This document shows positions 1 to 5,374 of a stretch of DNA of 5,473 nucleotides, piece after piece. The stretch is from Holosporales bacterium (GTDB taxonomy: Bacteria; Pseudomonadota; Alphaproteobacteria; BNTO01): the NCBI GenBank assembly GCA_031257795.1, contig JAIRNW010000084.1:1-5473 (forward strand), given 5' to 3'. Position 1 is the first letter of the stretch; each line of letters begins with the position of its first letter. The translations under genes were made by a program, and so were the position numbers. The notes below the pieces were generated by a model. That model did no database searches, was not told the origin of the DNA, and worked only from the letters and a program-made list of their open reading frames with translations.

Positions 1-469
1 GAAGGTCTAAAAAATCTTTACTTCAGCGAGGATTGAGAGCAATGAACGGTATATTTGTTGGGACTTGTTTTGTACACCAATTGTGGGAGTTCTTGAGATG
101 CGTTGGGTGTTGAGGTCTCAACCTCACGGCGTCCTCATGAAAAAAATGCAGCAAAATCTCGTGTTTTGAGCGCTGGGTAGGCTTATGTTTTTTGCCTCGT
201 AGTTGAAACTGAGCCGAAATTGCTGGCATAAAATTGGAAAAATGTCTCGAGTGTAAACCCAACATTTCCAGGAACCCAGGTTTTACTACATTTTTTTTCA
301 TAAGGGCACCCTGGCCTCAGTCACAAGACGGTGATGAAATTGATGTCAAGATCATACGTCTTTGCAGTTAATTTATAATTAACGTGGTTTTTCTTGCGTT
401 TTTTACACTTTGCCACATAACGAAACATGTGGTAGCGCTGGCATAGCTGAGTAGTAACACCCAAGCGCG
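1..469. other. Left flank with no recognised gene; inverted repeats and weak small ORFs
   Basis: This stretch lies downstream of rlmN and holds no gene I recognise. It is visibly more AT-rich than the coding part of the window. Two weak minus-strand ORFs are listed separately (23-301 and 321-473). Three inverted repeats are visible: a nested one at 109-126 (GTTGAG-GT-CTCAAC overlapping TGAGGT-CTCA-ACCTCA), an AT-rich one at 367-383 (GTTAATT-TAT-AATTAAC), and a hairpin at 413-432 (CCACAT, 8-nt loop, ATGTGG). None is followed by a T tract on either strand, so none is called an intrinsic terminator. At the left edge a plus-strand frame runs from base 1 to a TGA at 34-36, too short to tell whether it is the end of a gene. 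Confidence 0.5.
23..301 (-). CDS. Doubtful hypothetical protein, 92 aa
   Basis: This is an open frame of 92 residues beginning ATG AAA AAA AAT, with an AGGG about seven bases upstream that could serve as a Shine-Dalgarno. The product would be basic and rich in His, Lys, Pro and Phe. I see no transmembrane helix, signal peptide or known motif. It lies in the same direction as rlmN, 168 bases beyond the rlmN stop. Nothing but the open frame and the start context supports it, and the composition is unlike the confident genes here, so it may be chance. Confidence 0.18.
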   Translation of the reverse strand: MKKNVVKPGFLEMLGLHSRHFSNFMPAISAQFQLRGKKHKPTQRSKHEILLHFFHEDAVRLRPQHPTHLKNSHNWCTKQVPTNIPFIALNPR

Positions 470-473
470 TCAT
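321..473 (-). CDS. Possible small basic protein, 50 aa, start overlapping rlmN stop
   Basis: The ATG of this frame overlaps the rlmN TGA as ATGA, an arrangement that usually signals translational coupling by reinitiation. The product would be 50 residues, with a strongly basic centre (KCKKRKKNH at about residues 22-30), two cysteines (11 and 23) and a hydrophobic C-terminal end. No separate Shine-Dalgarno is visible. The open frame also extends upstream to 533, but that part lies inside rlmN and is probably irrelevant. I do not recognise a family. It is short enough to be open by chance, so the overlap is the only real argument in favour. Confidence 0.25.
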   Translation of the reverse strand: MTRLGVTTQLCQRYHMFRYVAKCKKRKKNHVNYKLTAKTYDLDINFITVL

Positions 474-1747
474 AGTGCGCTGTTCGCGTCTGTGTTTTGA
501 AGATCGCCCTGCCCTGTTCGCAACTGCCCACAAGCAGCCAGGATATCCACCCCGCGCTGCTGCCGCACAGTGTTATTCACTCCGCAGTTCGTCAAGATCT
601 CAGAAAAAGTGGCAATCCTCTCGCGCGACGACGTCTGAAATGTCGCCCCAGGCCAGTAATTCCAGGGAATAAGGTTAACCTTCGCCGGGATCCCCGAAAT
701 CAGCCGCGCCAAATCGCGCGCGTCCTTGTCGGAATCGTTCATCCCCTTCAGCATAACGTACTCGAACGTCACGCGGCGCGACTGATTAATGCCCGGATAC
801 TTCTGCACCGCGTCCAGCAAGGAGCTCAGAGGGAACTGCTTATTTATCGGCATCAGATAGTCGCGCAATTTATCATTTGTTGCATGCAGGGAGATCGCCA
901 AATTCACACCGAGCTCCTCGCCACAGCGCTTAATGTAAGGAACCACCCCAGCGGTTGACAGCGTAATGCGCCGCCTCGAAAAAGCGAGCCCATCCTCTGC
1001 CATTATTATTTTTATTGCTCGAGAAACATTTTCGTAGTTATGCAGAGGCTCCCCCATGCCCATGAAAACAATATTCGTCAAAGTACGCTTGGAATCCTTT
1101 CCGCCGGTGTCGCCGAGAAGGTCGCGCATCAGCAGCACCTGCCCAATAATCTCGTGTGCCTCCAAATTCCTGGCGAATCTTTGGGTTCCAGTGAAACAGA
1201 ATGCACACTTTACCAAACAGCCGATTTGCGAAGAAACGCACAGCGTGGCTCTGGCCAACGGCTCTGTGATCATTGGTTCATTTGCGGAGACCGGCAGCAG
1301 ATCGCTATCATCGTAGTCTGGCCTAGCCGCACAGCAGGCTACGGGAATGCCGGTGTCATCTATTTGGGCGGAGTGCGGAACAAAAGCCTTTTCAGGGATG
1401 AAAACCATTTCAACAATGTCACCACCCGAAACCTCCAGAGCGAATTTCATTGTTCCGTCAATTGAATGTTTCTTTTCGGATATCTTGGGAAGCTCAATAG
1501 AATATTTTTCCGTGAACTCATCACGCATTTTCAGTGGGATGTTGGTCATGACGCCGAAGTTGCGCGCAGCAGAGACGTACAGCCACTCCCACACCTGATT
1601 CGCCCTCCAGCTCTCGTAGCCAGATTCGCGGAACATACTGATGATCTGGTCTTTGTATAGACCGAGCAACGGCGTTTTCCTAGGAATCTGCGGTTCACTC
1701 ATTGCAAAAGCCACTTGTTGAGGCGTCGACGCGGCTGAGCATTTCAC
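470..1747 (-). CDS. rlmN: Dual-specificity RNA methyltransferase RlmN (23S rRNA A2503 / tRNA A37 C2-methyltransferase)
   Basis: RlmN is a radical SAM enzyme that methylates C2 of adenine 2503 in 23S rRNA and of adenine 37 in some tRNAs, tuning peptidyl-transferase function and decoding accuracy. The sequence shows the CxxxCxxC cluster motif at Cys177, Cys181 and Cys184, the upstream conserved Cys170 in LCVSSQ, the GMGEPL motif at 230-235, RRITLSTAGVVP at 259-270, NLAISLHA at 282-289, VNLIPWN at 357-363, and the C-terminal RGVDILAACGQL, where Cys406 matches the catalytic cysteine that is methylated in the family. At 425 residues it is longer than usual, mainly because of an insertion at about residues 121-166. 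The GTG start overlaps the upstream TAG as TAGTG, with GAGG four bases before it. An ATG at 1702 (MSEPQIPRK) is an alternative start closer to the usual N terminus but has no clear Shine-Dalgarno. It is probably co-translated with the TIGR02300 gene. Confidence 0.95.
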   Translation of the reverse strand: MKCSAASTPQQVAFAMSEPQIPRKTPLLGLYKDQIISMFRESGYESWRANQVWEWLYVSAARNFGVMTNIPLKMRDEFTEKYSIELPKISEKKHSIDGTMKFALEVSGGDIVEMVFIPEKAFVPHSAQIDDTGIPVACCAARPDYDDSDLLPVSANEPMITEPLARATLCVSSQIGCLVKCAFCFTGTQRFARNLEAHEIIGQVLLMRDLLGDTGGKDSKRTLTNIVFMGMGEPLHNYENVSRAIKIIMAEDGLAFSRRRITLSTAGVVPYIKRCGEELGVNLAISLHATNDKLRDYLMPINKQFPLSSLLDAVQKYPGINQSRRVTFEYVMLKGMNDSDKDARDLARLISGIPAKVNLIPWNYWPGATFQTSSRERIATFSEILTNCGVNNTVRQQRGVDILAACGQLRTGQGDLQNTDANSAL

Positions 1748-2022
1748 TACTCCTCGTCGATCGGTAGTTCAATGTCGTCGTCGAAACTGCCATCAAGAGT
1801 TTCCACCAGATCATCGGCCGTGACGTCCTCTACTTCATCAATATTACTGAAAAGATTGGCGTCCAAATCCTGTAGATCTGCGCGCTTTTTCCCTTTAGAC
1901 AACAGCTGTAACTCCGCCGCTGTGCCGCACTTAGGGCACACCGGAGACGCCTTTTTTAGGTCGTAATAGCGCACAGAACATCCTGCACACACACGTTTTT
2001 TCCCCCAAGCCTGAGCAACCAT
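1747..2022 (-). CDS. TIGR02300 (FYDLN acid) family zinc-ribbon protein
   Basis: This 91-residue protein matches the alphaproteobacterial TIGR02300 family, whose function is not established. An N-terminal zinc ribbon has four cysteines in two CxxC pairs (Cys12, Cys15, Cys29, Cys32), with the family's FYDLN signature appearing here as YYDLK at 19-23. The second half is strongly acidic (DEVEDVTADD, then DDDIELPIDEE at the C terminus) and is probably unstructured. Each CxxC pair lies in the expected context (GKKRVCAGC and SPVCPKCGT), so zinc binding is likely. GAGGGG lies just before the ATG. The TAG stop shares a base with the GTG start of rlmN, so the two are very likely translated together. 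A role linked to nucleic acid or ribosome function is only a guess from the zinc ribbon and the neighbour. Confidence 0.9.
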   Translation of the reverse strand: MVAQAWGKKRVCAGCSVRYYDLKKASPVCPKCGTAAELQLLSKGKKRADLQDLDANLFSNIDEVEDVTADDLVETLDGSFDDDIELPIDEE

Positions 2023-2270
2023 AACCCCTCACAAACAAAACCACCAGAAAATATCCATAGCCACAAAAAGTTTGTTGGTTCGTCGAGCGGCACCCCAACA
2101 AAGTCTGCGATTTTGATGGGAACCAGATGCGTTGACTGGAGCAGTACGTTACACAGTTCTTTTCTTGTACTACGTGTCTCCTGCTCCAAATCCTTTTATG
2201 GCTTGTTTTACACGTTCTCGGTAGCACAAAAATAGCACTCAAGTCTACGATAAAGCTCGCACCGCGCAAT
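2023..2270. other. Spacer between mltG and the TIGR02300 gene
   Basis: These 248 bases separate the two transcription units. The minus strand has an open frame that begins with TTG at 2189 and runs into the TIGR02300 gene in another frame (to 1956). It has no usable Shine-Dalgarno and resembles no family I know, so it is not called. The segment 2059-2085 matches 5157-5183, upstream of rpsF, at 23 of 27 positions in the same orientation. No GC-rich hairpin with a T tract follows mltG, so read-through from the ribosomal operon into the second unit is possible. Confidence 0.5.
2059..2085 (-). repeat. 27-nt repeat, copy upstream of the TIGR02300 gene
   Basis: The plus-strand sequence begins AGCCACAAAAAGTTT and ends GTTCGTCG. 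It matches 5157-5183 at 23 of 27 positions, with all four differences in one central block. The orientation relative to the downstream gene is the same in both copies. This copy ends 36 bases before the TIGR02300 start. Confidence 0.6.
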
Positions 2271-2274
2271 TCAA
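2247..2274 (-). promoter_or_regulatory. Weak candidate promoter for the TIGR02300-rlmN unit
   Basis: On the minus strand TTGAAT (2269-2274) lies 16 bases from TATCGT (2247-2252). Each hexamer matches the sigma70 consensus at four of six positions. The -35 overlaps the mltG stop codon. The leader would be about 220 nt, which is long. It is the best pair I could find in the spacer but is weak. Confidence 0.2.
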
Positions 2275-3512
2275 TTTTTGCGTTGACGGTTTTTATTGTG
2301 TTCTTGCAAGTTTTTGCTGAAAACGTGTCCTCTTGCCCCGTCCGGAGCCACCACGAAATATAGCATCCCGGAGGACTTTGTTGTCAGCGCTTTGAAAACG
2401 GCCTCAATCGACTCTTCCCCTGGGCAGCAAATCGGCCCAGGAGGAAGCCCCCTATTTTTGTATGTATTATAAGGAGAAGCGAATGCTAGATCGCTTTTGC
2501 ACAGCAGCCGGTCCAGGGGGCGTCCAGTTTCGCGCTCTATTGCGTATATGATCGTCGGATCGGCCCCTAGCGGCATCCTCAACTCCAGGCGATTGAGGAA
2601 AACCTCTGCAATAGCGCATTTCTCCTCTGCAACGTTCGTTTCTTTCTCCACAATCGAAGCCAAAATAATAATTTCATGTTTGCTGAGGCGGACCGATGGC
2701 CGCGGCCGCTGCTGTCCGGCCGTTGTGCGCAGTGCCGTTGGATACAGAGAATCGAGGCGTCTGAGCAACTTCTGCTGTCCGGCCTTCAGCATCGTAACTA
2801 CTTTCTGCCGCGTTACGCCGCTTCCGGAAAAAAAAATGGTTCCTGGAAGTATGCTGCCTTCCTGGATCGTGGTTAACGGGCTTCCGCTGAGTTTATGATG
2901 TGAATTTATTCTTTCTAACGCCAATTGAGCCGTGAAGCCCTCTGGAATTTGTACCCTATGAACAAGCACAATCCCATTTATGAGCATGTTAACAAGCGCC
3001 GATAGCAAAATGTTTTTCGGAATGAGATACTCCCCAGCCTGTAGTCTCCCGACCCCGCCTAGCATAAAAGCTCGTAGTATGAAGGAAAGGCGGTTGCTGA
3101 CAAGCCCTTTCTCGAAAAGCAGTTCCGCAATGCCGAGCACGCCGAGCCCTTTACGAATCTCTACAGAAACGCACTCAGTGGAAGCACAATCCACCTGTTT
3201 GCCGCATTCTGCAGTACTCCCAGCCTGTTTGTCACTTGCAAACTGCTGCGCTTTGTCTGGGAAACAAACTGGGCAGAAGACTTTCTTTTCACTCCATGAT
3301 TTGTCAACTTCACCGCCAGCAAACTTTTTGCGACTCGTGACACACACAGAGACCGCCGTTTCCGTACTCTGCTTCGATTTCTTAGAAAAATCCGCATAGC
3401 TAGCCGCGTGCGCACTGCAAGACGCAACGCTGCCCAACAACACAAGCAACACAGCTACGCAAACTTTTTGTAACTGGGTATCGTTAGACAATGTTGGCGA
3501 ACGACCTACCAC
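2271..3512 (-). CDS. mltG: Endolytic murein transglycosylase MltG (YceG family)
   Basis: MltG cleaves nascent glycan strands at the inner membrane and is thought to set glycan length or terminate synthesis. The YceG domain is clear: HRVQIPEGFT at about 185-194, LASIVEKET at 284-292 with Glu289 in the place of the E. coli catalytic glutamate, VFLNRLELRMPLGADPTIIY at 304-323, SPYNTYKNRGLPPGPI at 346-361 and GHVFSKNLQEHN at 395-406. The N terminus has one hydrophobic segment (about 17-31) ending in VASC, which fits a lipobox with Cys32. The usual bitopic anchor is the alternative. Residues 57-114 form a linker with six cysteines, including CPVC at 80-83, that I do not know from this family. The GTG start overlaps rpmA by 29 bases with AGGG four bases upstream; a TTG at 3491 is a possible later start. 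At 413 residues it is longer than the typical 330-350, because of the linker. It is the last gene of the ribosomal protein operon. Confidence 0.95.
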   Translation of the reverse strand: MVGRSPTLSNDTQLQKVCVAVLLVLLGSVASCSAHAASYADFSKKSKQSTETAVSVCVTSRKKFAGGEVDKSWSEKKVFCPVCFPDKAQQFASDKQAGSTAECGKQVDCASTECVSVEIRKGLGVLGIAELLFEKGLVSNRLSFILRAFMLGGVGRLQAGEYLIPKNILLSALVNMLINGIVLVHRVQIPEGFTAQLALERINSHHKLSGSPLTTIQEGSILPGTIFFSGSGVTRQKVVTMLKAGQQKLLRRLDSLYPTALRTTAGQQRPRPSVRLSKHEIIILASIVEKETNVAEEKCAIAEVFLNRLELRMPLGADPTIIYAIERETGRPLDRLLCKSDLAFASPYNTYKNRGLPPGPICCPGEESIEAVFKALTTKSSGMLYFVVAPDGARGHVFSKNLQEHNKNRQRKN

Positions 3513-3732
3513 CTCGCCCTATCGAAAAGGAAACCTTCCCTGGTACCATCGCAAACAAAGTATGGTCTTTCCCCATTCCAACATTTTTTCCCGGATGAAA
3601 TTTCGTCCCGCGCTGACGTACGATAATCGTTCCAGCATTTATGCTCTCGCCACCAAAGCGCTTCACTCCAAGTCGGCGCCCAATGGAATCTCTGCCATTT
3701 CTAGAACTACCGCCTGCTTTTTTAGTTGCCAT
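3484..3732 (-). CDS. rpmA: 50S ribosomal protein L27
   Basis: L27 is a large-subunit protein whose N-terminal tail reaches the peptidyl-transferase centre. The product is 82 residues and starts MATKKAGGSSRNGRDS, with the classic stretch LGVKRFGGESINAGTIIVRQ (about 21-40) followed by RGTKFHPGKNVGMGKDHTLF. The N terminus is the short form without the cleavable leader seen in Firmicutes. The C terminus is a little short and diverged (GRGGRSFANIV) compared with E. coli. The start overlaps the end of rplU by 11 bases, and GGAGGGG seven bases upstream, inside rplU, serves as the Shine-Dalgarno. It follows rplU, as in most bacteria. Confidence 0.98.
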   Translation of the reverse strand: MATKKAGGSSRNGRDSIGRRLGVKRFGGESINAGTIIVRQRGTKFHPGKNVGMGKDHTLFAMVPGKVSFSIGRGGRSFANIV

Positions 3733-4255
3733 TTTTCGTCCCCTCCGTAGCCTCGTCCTGTTCCTTATCCGCTACTGCTGCAGCCTGAATATCCTCCGCG
3801 GGACTTTGAACAACGACCTGCTCCTGAATACCAATTCCAGCCTCGCCGCCTTCCGACGCGCCGTCTTTGCCAGCCTCAACAACAGCCGCCGTCGTTTTCC
3901 TGAGAAGCTGTATTGGGATAGAAAAAACCGTCGCTGCGTCAACGACCACTTCCTTCACCTTCAAAAGGCAGAGCTGTTGTCTGTGCCCGACCTTTCTGCG
4001 GTAATTGTGACGGCGCTTTTTCTTGAAAACCAAAACCTTTTTGTCCTTGAAAAGCTTCAACACCTCGGCGCGCACAACCGCTTCCGCGCTGATCTTCGCC
4101 CCAAGCGCTAGCTCCCCATCAGCACGGCTAATGGCCAACACCTCGCTCAGCTCGACGACGTCACCCTCGCGGGCCGCCTCCATCTTTTCAACGGCGAGAA
4201 TATCACCAGGAGAGACCCGGTACTGCTTTCCTCCAGTTTTTACAATTGCAAACAT
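3722..4255 (-). CDS. rplU: 50S ribosomal protein L21 with long C-terminal tail
   Basis: L21 binds 23S rRNA in the large subunit. The conserved core covers about residues 1-106: MFAIVKTGGKQYRV at the start, KKVLVFKKKRRHNYRRKVGH around 72-91 as the rRNA-binding signature, and VKEVVVD at the end. The usual length is about 103 residues, but this one has 177. The extra 71 residues are rich in Ala, Glu, Val and Gly and are acidic towards the end, so they are probably disordered. I place the start at the ATG at 4255 because GGAGG lies five bases upstream and because family members begin at this Met. An in-frame TTG at 4273 would add six residues but overlaps the rpsR stop and lacks a Shine-Dalgarno. 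The gap to rpsR is 14 bases. Confidence 0.96.
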   Translation of the reverse strand: MFAIVKTGGKQYRVSPGDILAVEKMEAAREGDVVELSEVLAISRADGELALGAKISAEAVVRAEVLKLFKDKKVLVFKKKRRHNYRRKVGHRQQLCLLKVKEVVVDAATVFSIPIQLLRKTTAAVVEAGKDGASEGGEAGIGIQEQVVVQSPAEDIQAAAVADKEQDEATEGTKNGN

Positions 4256-4260
4256 CTGAT

Positions 4261-4265
4261 CCTCC
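4261..4265 (-). promoter_or_regulatory. Shine-Dalgarno that decides the rplU start
   Basis: On the minus strand GGAGG is followed by ATCAG and then ATG, a spacing of five bases to 4255. This favours the ATG over the upstream TTG at 4273, within whose reading frame the GGAGG itself lies. Confidence 0.85.
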
Positions 4266-4269
4266 AGTA

Positions 4270-4641
4270 TCAATCGTTAACGTAAGGGAGCAGGGCCAAA
4301 AATCTCGCCCGCTTAATCGCCTTCGCCAACTCCCTCTGTTTTCTAAAACATACAGAAGTTACTCTACTGGGGATGATCTTTCCGCGCTCAGACAGAAACT
4401 TTGTCAAAGTCTTAACGTCTTTGTAGTCTATCTTCGGAGCATTCTCCAACGAGAACGGGCATTCACGCCTTCTCTGCACTTGATGTCGCAGGCTTCTGTC
4501 CTGCTCGCCGAAATCAGAGTCTTGAGACCTGCCGGCGAACGGCGTCCGAGCCTTCCCATATCCAGACGACTGCCTTCCCTTATCATTCTCTCCGGCGCTT
4601 GTCGCCTCGCCTTCTGGCCTGTTTTTTGCAAAATCCGTCAT
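4270..4641 (-). CDS. rpsR: 30S ribosomal protein S18 with N-terminal extension
   Basis: S18 binds S6 and sits on the platform of the small subunit. The S18 core is about residues 57-123: RRRECPFSLEN, then IDYKDVKTLTKFLSERGKII, then PSRVTSVCFRKQRELAKAIK and RARFLALLPYVND, all closely matching the family. Before it lie 56 extra residues, hydrophilic and rich in Gly, Ser, Asp, Arg and Lys, with no recognised motif. The ATG at 4641 is well supported by AGGAGG four bases upstream (4646-4651), which overlaps the rpsF stop (TAGGAGG), and I see no other ATG before the core. The gap to rpsF is eight bases, so the two binding partners should be made in step. Typical S18 has 70-95 residues; this one has 123. 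Confidence 0.97.
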   Translation of the reverse strand: MTDFAKNRPEGEATSAGENDKGRQSSGYGKARTPFAGRSQDSDFGEQDRSLRHQVQRRRECPFSLENAPKIDYKDVKTLTKFLSERGKIIPSRVTSVCFRKQRELAKAIKRARFLALLPYVND

Positions 4642-4649
4642 AACGCCTC

Positions 4650-5018
4650 CTATTGCTCTGCACTTTCATTCAAAGAAAAGCTTTCCCGATAGTGTCTGTT
4701 TTGCATAAGGGCAGACGGGTTGCTATCGAGGGCCTCAACATTGACCACAAGGTGGCGCAACACACTCTCGTTGAGACGCAACTTTCTAGAAACTTCAGCA
4801 ACAACAGGGCCGCTGCAGATAGAGTTTATCAGCACATAATGGCCGCGCTTACTCTTCTTCACAGGGTAAGCAAACTGGCGCAGACCGCAAAATTCGGTTT
4901 TTGTAACGTCCCCGCTGCCTTCCTTTATCACCTTTGTGATGTCAGCCGTTATAGATTCAACGACGGCTGGGGTTGCATCGGGCCGGACGATAAAAACGAC
5001 CTCGTAAAATTTCCTCAT
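4650..5018 (-). CDS. rpsF: 30S ribosomal protein S6
   Basis: S6 pairs with S18 on the platform of the small subunit. The product matches the family along its length: MRKFYEVVFIVRPD at the N terminus, then GLRQFAYPVKKSKRGHYVLI in the middle, and LRLNESVLRHLVVNVEAL near the end, followed by a tail of about 22 residues. Two adjacent ATG codons offer starts at 5021 and 5018. I chose 5018 because AAAGAGG at 5024-5030 is five bases away from it but only two from 5021, and because MR-x-YE is the usual N terminus. It is the first gene of a five-gene operon with a strong promoter about 100 bases upstream. Its Shine-Dalgarno can be masked by a leader hairpin. Confidence 0.98.
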   Translation of the reverse strand: MRKFYEVVFIVRPDATPAVVESITADITKVIKEGSGDVTKTEFCGLRQFAYPVKKSKRGHYVLINSICSGPVVAEVSRKLRLNESVLRHLVVNVEALDSNPSALMQNRHYRESFSLNESAEQ

Positions 5019-5021
5019 CAT

Positions 5022-5113
5022 AACCTCTTTCCGGATACCACCAAGAGCGCGCCGTGTGGGCGAATTGGCGGCAGCCTACGAAAAACCCATAGGCAAAGGG
5101 CAAAAAACTACCG
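5022..5113 (-). promoter_or_regulatory. rpsF leader with candidate S6:S18 autoregulatory structure
   Basis: The untranslated leader, from the predicted transcription start to rpsF, contains two foldable hairpins. The first (5074-5094) pairs GCCUAUG with CGUAGGC, with one G-U pair and a 7-nt loop. The second (5025-5047) pairs CUCUU (5043-5047) with AAGAG (5025-5029), the latter being part of the rpsF Shine-Dalgarno. Inside it GG can pair with CC, leaving CCGGA at the 3' side of the loop. A CCG exposed beside a helix near the rpsF start is the hallmark of the known S6:S18-binding mRNA element. The similarity is judged by eye, and conservation was not tested. Confidence 0.45.
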
Positions 5114-5119
5114 ACTATA

Positions 5120-5147
5120 ATCATAGCAGCTTTTTTATTTTTTTCAA
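5120..5147 (-). promoter_or_regulatory. Sigma70-type promoter of the rpsF-rpsR-rplU-rpmA-mltG operon
   Basis: On the minus strand TTGAAA (5142-5147) and TATGAT (5120-5125) are separated by 16 bases. Each matches the consensus at five or four of six positions with the key bases kept. The spacer is rich in A. Transcription should start near 5113. This is the best promoter in the window and sits where the ribosomal operon needs one. Confidence 0.75.
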
Positions 5148-5156
5148 GAGATGCTC

Positions 5157-5183
5157 AGCCACAAAAAGTTTAGGAGTTCGTCG
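5157..5183 (-). repeat. 27-nt repeat, copy upstream of the rpsF promoter
   Basis: This is the partner of 2059-2085: 15 identical bases, four differing bases, then eight identical bases. It ends nine bases before the -35 hexamer of the rpsF promoter, a position where an upstream activator or UP-like element could sit. It could also be a remnant of a shared coding sequence, since all three frames stay similar in both copies. Confidence 0.6.
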
Positions 5184-5374
5184 CTTCGGTGCTCGGCTTG
5201 GGCAGCACGTATAGTACGGCTCTGCGCCTGCGCTTCGAGTCGCACACCTCAACCCTTTTCTCATGTGGAGTGTTGAGATTTGAAATAATTCATATCGCAC
5301 TTTTCCCTAGGCTGCACTATACTGAAGGCGCATCGCGTGTTACGCTTTTTGGGGAAAATGGACCTCTTTCGAAA

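Noticed and set aside
413..432. Hairpin beyond rlmN considered as a terminator
   Set aside because: The stem is only six pairs and no T tract follows in the minus-strand direction.
430..495. Segment resembling a tRNA D-arm (TAGCTGAGTAGT)
   Set aside because: No acceptor, anticodon or T stem could be paired around it, and the segment runs into the rlmN 3' end.
1956..2189. Minus-strand 77-codon frame across the spacer
   Set aside because: It needs a TTG start without a Shine-Dalgarno, and its second part overlaps the well-supported TIGR02300 gene.
2497..2898. Plus-strand open frame of 133 codons
   Set aside because: It is antisense to the conserved catalytic part of mltG and has no recognisable motif.
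3641..4111. Long plus-strand open frame of 156 codons
   Set aside because: It lies antisense to rpmA and rplU, which are certain, and its translation resembles no protein.
4653..5120. Plus-strand open frame of 155 codons
   Set aside because: It is the antisense shadow of rpsF and its leader; no start context or family similarity.
5121..5300. Minus-strand 59-aa ORF with GTG start and AGGG upstream
   Set aside because: It would run through both promoter hexamers of the ribosomal operon, and part of it is the shared 27-nt repeat; no family is recognised.
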